Positions 8,470 through 16,623 of a stretch of DNA of 64,000 nt are shown here, one piece after another. Position 1 is the first letter of the stretch; each line of letters starts with the position of its first letter. The notes beneath the pieces are model-generated. The model made no database searches, was not told the DNA's origin, and saw only the letters and a list, made by a program, of their open reading frames with translations. This DNA is from JASJBU01 sp963790775 (lineage in GTDB: Bacteria > Pseudomonadota > Gammaproteobacteria > Chromatiales > Chromatiaceae): the NCBI GenBank assembly GCA_963790775.1, contig CAWBPR010000011.1, positions 496,001 through 560,000 on the forward strand, read 5' to 3'. Both the position numbers and the translations under genes were made by a program.

Positions 8470-9963
8470 ATGGTTACTTTCTTCGATTTCACCAGTTTGC
8501 GGGGCAAGATCACCAGTGCATATCTGGTGCTGGTTGTTGGCGCCCTGGCGCTTGGCATCATCGCCTTTCTGGATCTGCTGTTTCTTGAGCGGCAGGTGAC
8601 TGAAGGCGAGGTGGTGTCGAATTTGAAGGATGCTGTTCTGGAGATGCGCCGCGAAGAAAAAAACCTGTTTCTCTATTCAGACAGCGAGGCGTTGTCCAGG
8701 GCGGATGAATATGCGGCGGCCTCCCTGAAAATTCTGCAGATGCATACTGCCGCCTTGGACGCGATCATGCGTGAATCCGACCTGTCGACAACGGTCCAGG
8801 CGCTGCACGCTTACCGTAGCCTGTTGGGGCTTTGGGGGGCGGCATCGGTCAGCGACCAAGCGCGCTTACAAAATGAGATAAGAACGCTCGGGCACCAGGC
8901 CTATCTCTCCGTTGACTCACTGGCCAAACAAGAGCGCCGGATGCTGGAGGCTGCGGTTCAGGAGTCCAAGTGGTTTTTATTCATATCCCTTTTCATCATT
9001 GGGCTCGCGATCTATCTGGTTGGATTACAACTCAAGCGTGTGGCGGTTGCTCCGCTCCAGCAGTTGGAGTCGCGCTTGATGTCTATCGCCAAGGGGCGCT
9101 TCAATCATTTAGAGTCGCCGTCGCCTGATCGTGAGTTCATGACCTTTACCGATGCCTTCAATCGGATGTTGAAAGAGTTGGAGATACGCCAGAAGCGCAT
9201 GCTGCAGTCTGAGAAACTGGCCTCCCTGGGTATCCTGGCGTCCGGCGTGGCCCATGAATTGAACAATCCCCTGTCCAATATCTCGTCATCCTGTCAGCTG
9301 CTCATGGAGGAGCTGACTGAGGCAGATACGGCGCAGCTCAATATCTGGCTGAACCAGATTGACAGCGAAACCGAACGAGGCCGGAAGATTGTTCGAACCT
9401 TGCTTGATTTTGGCGGCAAGAGAGTTTTTGAAAAGAGCCGGTTGAAGTTGTTGGATATCATCAATGAGACCCAAACTATCGTTGGCAAAACGCTGCGGGA
9501 ATATGCGGCAAAGCTGACGCTCAATGTGCCGGACGATCTGATGCTGAATATCGATAAGCAACGGTTTCAGCAGCTGTTTATCAATCTTATCCATAATGCG
9601 CTGTATGCAGCAGGACAGGGCGTACATCTGCGCATCAGCGCCATGCTGTGTGAAAAGGGCGTTTCGGTGATCCCGGATGGCGCTGAAGTGGCGGGTAATC
9701 TCACCTGCATTACCGACTATGAAGGCCAGTTTATCGAGATAATGTTCAGCGATGATGGCCCCGGGATACCGGCAGAGATCCTTTCCAAAGTACTCGATCC
9801 ATTTTTTACCACCAGTGAACCAGGCTATGGTGTAGGACTTGGGCTATTCATCGTGCAGGAAATCGTGCGCGAACATGATGGCTGCCTCGCCATTGCCTCC
9901 CGCCCGGGAAAAGGCACGCAAGTGATTGTGTTGCTCCCTGACGAGGAATTGAGCGGTGACTGA
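8470..9963 (+). CDS. Membrane sensor histidine kinase of an NtrB/NtrC-like pair
   Basis: This protein has about 497 residues from the ATG at 8470; a GTG at 8455 would add five. One helix (about residues 16-38), a roughly 130-residue extracytoplasmic, helical, motif-poor sensor region and a second helix (about 168-187) precede a HAMP-like segment. The HisKA box contains the phospho-accepting His in ASGVAHELNNPLSNIS. The ATPase has N, G1 and G2 boxes (LFINLIHNALYAA, FSDDGPGIPAEI, GYGVGLGLFIVQEIV). The gene overlaps the response regulator by eight bases, so the pair is coupled. No clear ribosome binding site marks either start. The signal is unknown; the neighbouring anion transporters suggest an ion, redox or carbon-related cue. 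Confidence 0.88.
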   Translation: MVTFFDFTSLRGKITSAYLVLVVGALALGIIAFLDLLFLERQVTEGEVVSNLKDAVLEMRREEKNLFLYSDSEALSRADEYAAASLKILQMHTAALDAIMRESDLSTTVQALHAYRSLLGLWGAASVSDQARLQNEIRTLGHQAYLSVDSLAKQERRMLEAAVQESKWFLFISLFIIGLAIYLVGLQLKRVAVAPLQQLESRLMSIAKGRFNHLESPSPDREFMTFTDAFNRMLKELEIRQKRMLQSEKLASLGILASGVAHELNNPLSNISSSCQLLMEELTEADTAQLNIWLNQIDSETERGRKIVRTLLDFGGKRVFEKSRLKLLDIINETQTIVGKTLREYAAKLTLNVPDDLMLNIDKQRFQQLFINLIHNALYAAGQGVHLRISAMLCEKGVSVIPDGAEVAGNLTCITDYEGQFIEIMFSDDGPGIPAEILSKVLDPFFTTSEPGYGVGLGLFIVQEIVREHDGCLAIASRPGKGTQVIVLLPDEELSGD

Positions 9964-11350
9964 AATGTTGTCTGATATCGGCCGTATATTGATTGTCGAT
10001 GACGAAGCGGCTGCTGTTGAGAACCTCGCCTACCTATGCCGTAAGGAGGGCCATGCAGTCACTACCCGGACGACCGGCGCAGGCGCCCTGGAGGTCCTGG
10101 AAAACAATCGGTTCGATGTCATTCTGACAGATCTGCGCATGGAAAAAGTGGATGGCATGGCGATTCTGTCTCGGGCCAAGGAACTGGATCCGGAAACCGC
10201 CGTGGTTCTGATAACAGGCTATGCGACACTGGATTCAGCAGTGGAGGCCATGAAGGCAGGTGCGTTTCACTACATCGCCAAACCTTTTCGTCTGGATGAG
10301 GTGCGGGAAGTTGTGCGCAATGCGCTGGAACTGGTCAAGCTGAGACAGGAGAATCGTCAGTTGAAGGAGCAACTGACTCAAGGCCGGAATAAACCCTCTA
10401 TCATAACCCAGGACACCAGTATGCAGCGTCTCTTGGAAATGACGCGGCAAATCGCCACTACCGACACCAATGTACTGATCACAGGGGAGAGCGGAACCGG
10501 CAAGGAACTGCTGGCCCGTTACATTCATGCCCACAGTGTTCGGAGCGAAAAAATCTTTCAGGCTGTCAACTGTGGCGCCCTGCAGGAAGACCTGTTGGCA
10601 AACGAACTCTTCGGTCACGAGAAAGGGGCCTATACCGGGGCTGACGACGCACGGAAAGGGCTTATAGAGGCAGCCAACGGAGGTACCCTGTTTCTGGATG
10701 AAATTGCGGAAATGTCCCTTGGCATGCAGGTGAAACTTTTGCGGGTCATTCAAGAGCGGGAGGTCCAGCGTCTGGGCGCTACACGGGCAAATCCTGTGGA
10801 CATCCGCCTCATTGCCGCGACACACCGTGATTTGCGTGATGAGGTTGCCGCTGGCCGCTTCCGGCAGGATCTGTATTACCGGCTTGACGTGGTAGGGCTG
10901 CACCTGCCCCCCCTGGCGGAGCGTCGTGACGATATCTCACTTCTGACACACTACTTTCTGCGCAAACATGCAGCACGCATGGGCCGTACTGTGGACGATA
11001 TTGATCCTGCCGTGATGGCTGTGTTGCTTGATTATGACTATCCGGGAAATATCCGTGAGCTCGAAAATATTATCGAGCGCGCTGTGACCCTGAGTCAGGA
11101 GGGGCAAGTAACGATGGCGAACCTGCCTGCCACTCTGGTAGAACACGCGATACATGTGGTGCGAGAGGAGGCGGGGCGCCTGCCCACCTTAGTCGAACGG
11201 GAGATGGATTATATCCGGTATGTATTGCAGCGTAGCGGAGAGAACCGTACTAGAGCTGCGAAGATCCTTGGCATTGACCGTGTCTCACTGTGGCGGAAGT
11301 TAAAAAAGTACGGTATGGAAGCGGGGGACGAAAATCGTGACAATGAATAG
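9956..11350 (+). CDS. NtrC-family sigma-54-dependent response regulator
   Basis: This 464-residue regulator has a receiver domain with phospho-acceptor D59 (ILTDLRM), an AAA+ domain with Walker A GESGTGKE (177-184) and a sigma-54 contact loop reading GAYTGA (224-229, Phe replaced by Tyr, a known variant), Walker B GGTLFLDEIAEM, and a C-terminal Fis-type helix-turn-helix (NRTRAAKILGIDRVSLWRKL). GTG at 9956 is used as start; ATG at 9965 is an alternative. A sigma-54 promoter and two dyads lie in front of the divergent transporter operon, so that operon is the obvious target. The carbonic-anhydrase-like gene downstream may be cotranscribed. Confidence 0.93.
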   Translation: MTEMLSDIGRILIVDDEAAAVENLAYLCRKEGHAVTTRTTGAGALEVLENNRFDVILTDLRMEKVDGMAILSRAKELDPETAVVLITGYATLDSAVEAMKAGAFHYIAKPFRLDEVREVVRNALELVKLRQENRQLKEQLTQGRNKPSIITQDTSMQRLLEMTRQIATTDTNVLITGESGTGKELLARYIHAHSVRSEKIFQAVNCGALQEDLLANELFGHEKGAYTGADDARKGLIEAANGGTLFLDEIAEMSLGMQVKLLRVIQEREVQRLGATRANPVDIRLIAATHRDLRDEVAAGRFRQDLYYRLDVVGLHLPPLAERRDDISLLTHYFLRKHAARMGRTVDDIDPAVMAVLLDYDYPGNIRELENIIERAVTLSQEGQVTMANLPATLVEHAIHVVREEAGRLPTLVEREMDYIRYVLQRSGENRTRAAKILGIDRVSLWRKLKKYGMEAGDENRDNE

Positions 11351-11509
11351 GTTGTTTGTTGATCCCGTGATTCAGTCAGATCGGATCAAACGCATGAATT
11401 TTCAGGACGTTGAGAGTGAGTGATCAATTGCGTGTCCGTTAATCAAGTGGGCTGTTTGTAGAGCTAGATGCTTTTCGATAAACGATTATCTTTTTGAATG
11501 GAGTATTAC

Positions 11510-12655
11510 ATGTACGGTACAACCGGATTAATTTCCAGTCTGTTAGGCGCCTACCACATGTCGGAAGTATCCATGCGGTATAGCCGGTTTATGCCGCGGG
11601 TTTACAATCTGGCGAAATCATTAGGCTTTGAACGCGGAAAGATTATGCCGTCCAGGGCTTTCTGCTCTGATGAGAGCCAAGGGTATCCAATCATATTGAT
11701 CGCCAAACATTTTGGCACCTTCCCATTCAATCACGGTCTGGTGGGTGGCATTGTTGCAACTGACAGACATGCCCCTCATGCGCATCACGGCAAGGATCTT
11801 GTGATTATCCAGGCCAGTCATGTCGGTTATGATCCGGAAAACGGTAGATTCGGGGTCTATCGCCGGCTGCAGACGGAAGCAATGAGTGAGACGTCCAATT
11901 GCGGAAAAATCTGTGGCGCCCTGGACTGGTATCTGCGCGAATATGAGTTCGCCCGCGATAATATATTTCTTTATCAAGAGGATGGTGATCACAAGGTAGT
12001 GGTGGATAACCTGTTGCTGCATTCGGAGCGCGACCAAGGGTTGTTTCTGAAGTTGGATAGGATTGTGAAGGTGGACACCCAGGGCAATCCAGTTCCAGAG
12101 ATTTCCAAAAGCACGGCAAAGGTCTTTTCAGCTTCACCAGCCTTACTCGATTATCTCGCGGATTATGCATGGAGACCTGGTCAGGGCGAAGCGATCGGTC
12201 ACCGGCTCCATCCCGATCTGTTTTACTATAAACGCGATATCAGTCATCATCATGAAGGCCGGGATCATTTAGAGAAAAATCTTATAGATGTCATGCCCTA
12301 TGTCGTCACATCACAATGGCCGGCGCTGACGGCAGCTCAGGCAAACACCCAGGTGGAGTTTGACCGCGCCTTCCGAACGATTGTCAAGGAGCCTTCCTAT
12401 AGAAATAAAAAGATCCTGTTTATATCCGGGTTGAATGTAGATATTTCACCGCAGGAAGGACAGTTATTTCCGCTTACAAAGTTCATACCCTGGGCGGCTT
12501 ATGTGCAGGACCAGCACGGACATCATCAGACTTGGGAGCAAGCCGAACTCTATGCACAGCTGCAGGCGCAATCCGCAGAAAATCCTGATCAGGTCGATCT
12601 GGAGACAGCTATCGAGATTATGGAAAGGGCGCAGGAGATACGCTTGCCATTCTAA
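11510..12655 (+). CDS. LCIB/C-family (theta-type) carbonic anhydrase homologue with long C-terminal extension
   Basis: The 381-residue protein carries the motif blocks of the LCIB/LCIC family, which has a beta-carbonic-anhydrase-like zinc fold: CSDE (52-55), HFGTFPFNHGLVGG (67-80), AHHG (91-94), SHVGYDPENGRFG (103-115) and C-GKI-CGAL (131-138). Cys52, a histidine and Cys131 or Cys135 are candidate zinc ligands. About 240 further residues, rich in His and acidic residues, follow and are not part of the algal proteins I know. ATG at 11510 is chosen because TGGAG lies seven bases upstream; ATG at 11498 has no such site. It lies about 160 bases after the response regulator, same strand. Family assignment rests on motifs seen by eye. 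Confidence 0.72.
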   Translation: MYGTTGLISSLLGAYHMSEVSMRYSRFMPRVYNLAKSLGFERGKIMPSRAFCSDESQGYPIILIAKHFGTFPFNHGLVGGIVATDRHAPHAHHGKDLVIIQASHVGYDPENGRFGVYRRLQTEAMSETSNCGKICGALDWYLREYEFARDNIFLYQEDGDHKVVVDNLLLHSERDQGLFLKLDRIVKVDTQGNPVPEISKSTAKVFSASPALLDYLADYAWRPGQGEAIGHRLHPDLFYYKRDISHHHEGRDHLEKNLIDVMPYVVTSQWPALTAAQANTQVEFDRAFRTIVKEPSYRNKKILFISGLNVDISPQEGQLFPLTKFIPWAAYVQDQHGHHQTWEQAELYAQLQAQSAENPDQVDLETAIEIMERAQEIRLPF

Positions 12656-12656
12656 T

Positions 12657-12780
12657 GTTTGAGGTGATTAATGTTGCCGGCGCCTTCGCCTTTGTCCGGC
12701 CAGAACCTCAGCTTCGACCAGCACCGGAATATGCGCGGTGATGGAAGCGTCTTATGAAGCCTGGGCAGGGTCGTTTACAC
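12657..12780 (-). other. Gap with a possible remnant of a gene 3' end
   Basis: Between the LCIB-like gene and the lytic transglycosylase, the minus strand encodes a short open stretch ITAHIPVLVEAEVLAGQ ending at a stop and preceded by an in-frame stop. It looks like the tail of a protein, but no parent gene is present. I cannot name it. Confidence 0.2.
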
Positions 12781-12785
12781 AATCT

Positions 12786-13421
12786 CTAAAAAGGCCATAG
12801 ACTCCAGCTGCTGTCCAGTTCATCCTTGCAGAGTTCGAACTGGGCGCGGTAGCGTTTGGCGTTGTCGTCCACCTTGCGGGCAACTTTTGTGAGCCAGGCC
12901 TTTTTGCTGTAAGTCTTGCGTTTAAAACCACCATGTCCTTCGTGATAGGCAAGGTATTGGTTGTAGGCGTCCCATTTGGAGATTTTCAGGGTCTTGTGGG
13001 TCATATCGCAATACCAGCCGATGAAATCCACGGCATCCTCATAGTCATCACGGTCTGCCCAGGTATTGCCTGTCTTTTCCCGGTACCAGTCCCAGGTGGA
13101 GTCCTTTACCTGCGCATAGCCGTAGGCGGAGGATTTACGGAACCAGGGAATGAACCAGAAGAGTTTTTGCCGAGGTGGTTTGGCGTCATACCTGAAGCGG
13201 GACTCCTGGTGGATGATGGCGAGCTGCACATGCACCGGCACCCCCCATTTTTCGAAGGAGTCCTGTGAGGCTTCATACCAGTCATCCTTTTCCGTGAAGA
13301 TGGAACAGGCATTCTCTGTGTTGCGTGGAGGCGAACTGGAACAACCCGTGGCCAAGAGCAGGAAAATACCTGATATTACTGGTGCAATAGACTGATATTT
13401 ATGAATATTAAACTTCAGCAT
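12786..13421 (-). CDS. Lytic transglycosylase (SLT domain) lipoprotein
   Basis: From the ATG at 13421 the product is 211 residues. A lipoprotein signal (ISGIFLLLATGC) puts it in the outer or inner membrane facing the periplasm. The SLT domain spans about residues 55-175, with the catalytic Glu in AIIHQESRFRYDA, then SAYGYAQVKDSTWDWY and YLAYHEGHGGF. It cleaves peptidoglycan glycan strands to 1,6-anhydro ends. A longer frame opens at 13475, but its first 18 residues precede the signal peptide and are unlikely to be used. The gene stands alone and points away from adk. Confidence 0.88.
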   Translation of the reverse strand: MLKFNIHKYQSIAPVISGIFLLLATGCSSSPPRNTENACSIFTEKDDWYEASQDSFEKWGVPVHVQLAIIHQESRFRYDAKPPRQKLFWFIPWFRKSSAYGYAQVKDSTWDWYREKTGNTWADRDDYEDAVDFIGWYCDMTHKTLKISKWDAYNQYLAYHEGHGGFKRKTYSKKAWLTKVARKVDDNAKRYRAQFELCKDELDSSWSLWPF

Positions 13422-13593
13422 AGCGGCTATTATAGCCCATCTTGATAACCATACACTGATTGATTTGGGGTGCATGGGGGTGCTTTTGCGGGTATTTTTG
13501 CAAATAGTCTAAATATCTTGCTTCAAATCAGTATAATACCGCCGGTTTATTAAAATTATTCGGTATTCTTATAGTGATTTTTAGGAGCAATCA

Positions 13594-14235
13594 ATGAAAT
13601 TGATTCTTTTGGGCGCCCCGGGTGCGGGTAAAGGTACAGTTGCCAAAGAACTGACCAAGCTTGACGGTTCGGTGCAGATCTCGACCGGCGACATCCTGCG
13701 TGGTGCGGTTCAGGCCGGCTCTGAATTGGGTAAAAAGGCTGAGGCCTTCATGAAGGCCGGTGATCTGGTGCCTGACGATCTGATCATGGGCATCATGGGC
13801 GACCGTCTCCTGGAAGATGATTGCGCCAACGGTTTCCTGCTGGACGGTTTTCCCCGCACCATTCCCCAGGCCGAGGCACTCAAAGTACTCCTCGCCAAAC
13901 TGAATATCGAGCTGGACTTCGCCGTCGAGATCGATGTGCCCCGCGATGTGATCCTCGACCGTCTGACTACTCGCCGCACCTGTGTGGACTGTGGCGCCAT
14001 CTACAATATCAAGAGCATGCCCACCAAGGTTGAAGGTGTGTGCGATAAGTGCGGCGGCAATGTGGTGCAGCGGGATGATGAGACAGAGGAGGCCATCTCC
14101 AACCGTCTCGATGTCTACAATGAGAAGACCGCGCCACTGGTCGACTTTTATAAGAATGAAGATATGCTGCTGACCGTCACTGCCACCGATAGCGCGGTAG
14201 TGGTGGATGCCATTCAGAAGCGTCTGGGTAACTGA
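13594..14235 (+). CDS. adk: Adenylate kinase with zinc-type LID
   Basis: This 213-residue cytoplasmic enzyme interconverts AMP + ATP and 2 ADP. The P-loop is GAPGAGKGT (residues 7-15), the AMP site includes STGDILR and DGFPRT, and the LID holds four cysteines (CVDCGAIYN and CDKCGG) that form a structural zinc site. The length is normal. A clear AGGAG lies eight bases before the ATG. A strong terminator follows, so it is probably a single-gene unit. Confidence 0.97.
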   Translation: MKLILLGAPGAGKGTVAKELTKLDGSVQISTGDILRGAVQAGSELGKKAEAFMKAGDLVPDDLIMGIMGDRLLEDDCANGFLLDGFPRTIPQAEALKVLLAKLNIELDFAVEIDVPRDVILDRLTTRRTCVDCGAIYNIKSMPTKVEGVCDKCGGNVVQRDDETEEAISNRLDVYNEKTAPLVDFYKNEDMLLTVTATDSAVVVDAIQKRLGN

Positions 14236-14270
14236 TCGAAACAGGCTCATCCGGGCCCGGATTGACGAAC

Positions 14271-14297
14271 AGCCTGCTCCCTGGAGCAGGCTTTTTT
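14271..14297 (+). terminator. Intrinsic terminator of adk
   Basis: Arms GCCTGCTCC and GGAGCAGGC with a two-base loop are followed by TTTTTTG, 36 bases past the adk stop. Confidence 0.93.
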
Positions 14298-14363
14298 GTT
14301 TGACTGTCAGTAAGGCAATGAATGCGTTTAACTTTCAACAAATCTAGAGTAAGCGTAACCACC

Positions 14364-15056
14364 ATGAATGACAAAGATACTTCCTTGAGAGGGCCCAACG
14401 ACAATTGGCTGCAGCGTTGGGAAGAGCAGAATATCGGTTGGCATCACGAGGAGTTCAATCCTCACCTGCTGAACCACTGGTCTGCGCTGAATGTGGCGGA
14501 TGGCGCCCTGGTGCTGGCGCCGCTTTGCGGCAAAAGCCGGGACATGGTCTGGCTGGCAGAGAAAGATTATCGTATCCGTGGCATTGAACTCAGCCCCCTC
14601 GCGGTGGAGACTTTCTTCGTCGAACAGGAGCTGCAGCCGGAGCGCGAGACAGTGAACGGTTTCGAGCGCTGGAGCGCGGGTCCCTACGAGATCTTCTGCG
14701 GCGACATCTTCGACCTGGAACAGCTGGATAACAGCCAGGTAAATGCGGTCTATGACCGGGCCTCCCTGGTGGCATTGAATCCGGTACAGCGCAGGCAATA
14801 TGTGCAATTGCTGAAGCGCCTGCTGCCGGAGCGATGTCCGGTGCTGCTGGTAGCCATGGACTATCCGCAGCATGAGATGTCCGGCCCGCCCTATAGTGTC
14901 GATGAGACTGAGGTGCGAAGTCTGTTTCGTTCCGCTTATACGATCAGCATGCTGGATTCGCTGGACCTGCTGAGTGAGTCGGAGCGCTATCGGGAACAGG
15001 GTTTGAGCCGGCTCTACGAGCGGATCTACCAGTTGCAGCCAGTCGTCGCGGAATAA
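14364..15056 (+). CDS. tpm: Thiopurine S-methyltransferase
   Basis: This is about 230 residues from the ATG at 14364, the normal length of bacterial TPMT; the frame is open from 14322 but the family starts here. The signature WLQRWEEQNIGWHHEEFNP, the SAM-binding LVLAPLCGKSRDMVWLA and the acidic GIELSP, and AVYDRASLVAL are characteristic. The enzyme methylates thiol, selenium and tellurium compounds in the cytoplasm with S-adenosylmethionine. It lies just after the adk terminator and has no visible partner. Confidence 0.94.
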   Translation: MNDKDTSLRGPNDNWLQRWEEQNIGWHHEEFNPHLLNHWSALNVADGALVLAPLCGKSRDMVWLAEKDYRIRGIELSPLAVETFFVEQELQPERETVNGFERWSAGPYEIFCGDIFDLEQLDNSQVNAVYDRASLVALNPVQRRQYVQLLKRLLPERCPVLLVAMDYPQHEMSGPPYSVDETEVRSLFRSAYTISMLDSLDLLSESERYREQGLSRLYERIYQLQPVVAE

Positions 15057-15118
15057 GCTGGAAATCGAACCTGTCAGTCAGCCTGTGAGCGTCGCTCTGA
15101 GGCGGATTATCGACTCAA

Positions 15119-15622
15119 TCAATAGCTGGTCTTGTCCTTGTCTTGCTGCCATTGACGAAACAGTTCCAGTGCTTCGCTACGCATCTCCCGGCGTATCTTG
15201 AGGCCGCTGTTCTGGATGGGGTTTTGCAGGGCCTGGCTGATCTTTTTGTCATTGAAACCGATGGCTGCGGCATCCTCGGCATCCGCGGCGAATACAACTT
15301 CCCTGATTCTGCTCCAATGGATCGCAGCCAGGCACATGGGGCAGGGTTCGCAGCTGGAGTAGAGGGTTGCATCCGTCAGATGGAATCGGCGCAGCCGATG
15401 ACAGGCGTCACGGATCGCCAGGATCTCGGCATGGGCCGTCGGATCGTTCCTCGCCACGACCTGATTCCAGCCGCGTCCCACAATTTTATTCTCAATCACC
15501 ACCACCGCGCCAAACGGGCCGCCATCCCGCTGTTCCAAGCCCCGCCGCGCCAGGTCCAGGGCTTGTTGCATGAAGTATCCATCGCCATGCGGCTGGTCGG
15601 TGTCTGTGCTGCTCATTCCCAT
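15119..15622 (-). CDS. Cytidine/deoxycytidylate-fold nucleoside deaminase (guanine deaminase-like)
   Basis: About 167 residues carry the zinc deaminase motifs: HAE in NDPTAHAEILAIRDA (His ligand and catalytic Glu) and PCPMC in SSCEPCPMCLAAIHWSR. The block GGPFGAVVVIENKIVGRGWNQV, the ending and the length match bacterial guanine deaminase (GuaD) better than TadA, but the substrate is not certain. ATG at 15622 has AAGGA seven bases upstream; ATG at 15616 overlaps the permease stop as ATGA. Either way it is translationally linked to the ABC genes. A much longer open frame upstream on this strand is a shadow of the permease. Confidence 0.85.
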   Translation of the reverse strand: MGMSSTDTDQPHGDGYFMQQALDLARRGLEQRDGGPFGAVVVIENKIVGRGWNQVVARNDPTAHAEILAIRDACHRLRRFHLTDATLYSSCEPCPMCLAAIHWSRIREVVFAADAEDAAAIGFNDKKISQALQNPIQNSGLKIRREMRSEALELFRQWQQDKDKTSY

Positions 15623-16611
15623 CGGAAGGTCCTTGCGCCGAGAAAAATAAACACCAGGCTGAAGCCGGCAAGCACCAACAGTTGCGGCGTGACATCCAGC
15701 AGGCCGGCGCCTTCGATCATCACCGCCCTGGCGGCGCTCACCATATGGGTGAGTGGCAGCAGCAGTGCGAGCTGTTGTACCAGGGGGTGAGACCCCTCGA
15801 GTGAAAACCAGACCCCGGAGAGCAGCATCATCGGCCAGCTGATCAGGTTGAGCACGCCGTTGGCCGCCTCTTCGCTGCTCAATCGCGCCGCAATCAGCAG
15901 GCCGACGCTGATCAGGCTGAGTGCGCCAAGAAACAGGATCAGCAGTAACAGCCAGTAGGAGCCAAACATCTGAAAACCCACCAGCAGATGGGTGCCCGTA
16001 TAGACGAAGATTGTTACGCTTAAGATCATCAGCATGCGGGAGGCGATCTGTGCGGAGAGAAACTCGAAAGCGGTCAGTGGAGAGGCGCGCAGGCGTTTCA
16101 GGACACCGTTTTTCCGGTAGCGCACGATCACATAGCCGACGCCGAACAGGGCGCTGAACGTGATGTTCATCCCCAGCACGCCGGGGATGACCCAATCCAC
16201 ATAGCGGATCTCACGGCCGCTGAGAGACTGTTTTTGCAGCTTGTAGCCCTGCAGGAGCTGTTCGAGGATATAACCGTTGGCGGATGTGCTGTTGACCCAG
16301 AAGCGCCGCTGATCGATGTCCAGCAGCAGATCGATCTGATGTCGGTCAACCTTGGTGATCTCCGCTTCCAGTTCGGTGACCGGGATGAACTGGATATGTT
16401 GCAGGGACAGAAACGCGGAATATTCCGGATTTTTCCCGGTGTCGCCATGCACCGCCACTTTGAACAGGTCACGCTCGCCGGTGGCGAAGGCGAAGGCGAA
16501 ACCAATCACGATCAGCACCGGCATGATGAAGTTCCAGCCCAGGGCGGTGCGATCCCGCAGAAATTCAAGATTGCGGGCATTGAACGCGGCAAGGAAACGT
16601 CGGCTGGACAT
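15613..16611 (-). CDS. ABC-2 type exporter permease
   Basis: This 332-residue inner-membrane protein has one N-terminal helix (about 20-42), a roughly 110-residue extracytoplasmic domain, then five helices in the C-terminal part (for example VIPGVLGMNITFSALFGVGYVIVRYR and LISWPMMLLSGVWFSLEGSHPL). The sequence KNGVLKRLRASPLTAFEFLSAQI is the usual coupling segment of ABC-2 drug/lipid exporters. It pairs with the ATPase gene 12 bases upstream. The exported substrate is unknown. Confidence 0.9.
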   Translation of the reverse strand: MSSRRFLAAFNARNLEFLRDRTALGWNFIMPVLIVIGFAFAFATGERDLFKVAVHGDTGKNPEYSAFLSLQHIQFIPVTELEAEITKVDRHQIDLLLDIDQRRFWVNSTSANGYILEQLLQGYKLQKQSLSGREIRYVDWVIPGVLGMNITFSALFGVGYVIVRYRKNGVLKRLRASPLTAFEFLSAQIASRMLMILSVTIFVYTGTHLLVGFQMFGSYWLLLLILFLGALSLISVGLLIAARLSSEEAANGVLNLISWPMMLLSGVWFSLEGSHPLVQQLALLLPLTHMVSAARAVMIEGAGLLDVTPQLLVLAGFSLVFIFLGARTFRWE

Positions 16612-16623
16612 ATCAGGGCGCCC

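Noticed and set aside
11351..11509. Separate sigma-54 promoter for the LCIB-like gene
   Set aside because: GG and GC doublets at the right spacing and a TTGC box could not be found; cotranscription with the regulator pair is more likely.
15623..16195. Long upstream extension of the deaminase reading frame
   Set aside because: It overlaps the ABC permease antisense frame-wise on the same strand; the deaminase family starts at 15622 with a ribosome binding site.
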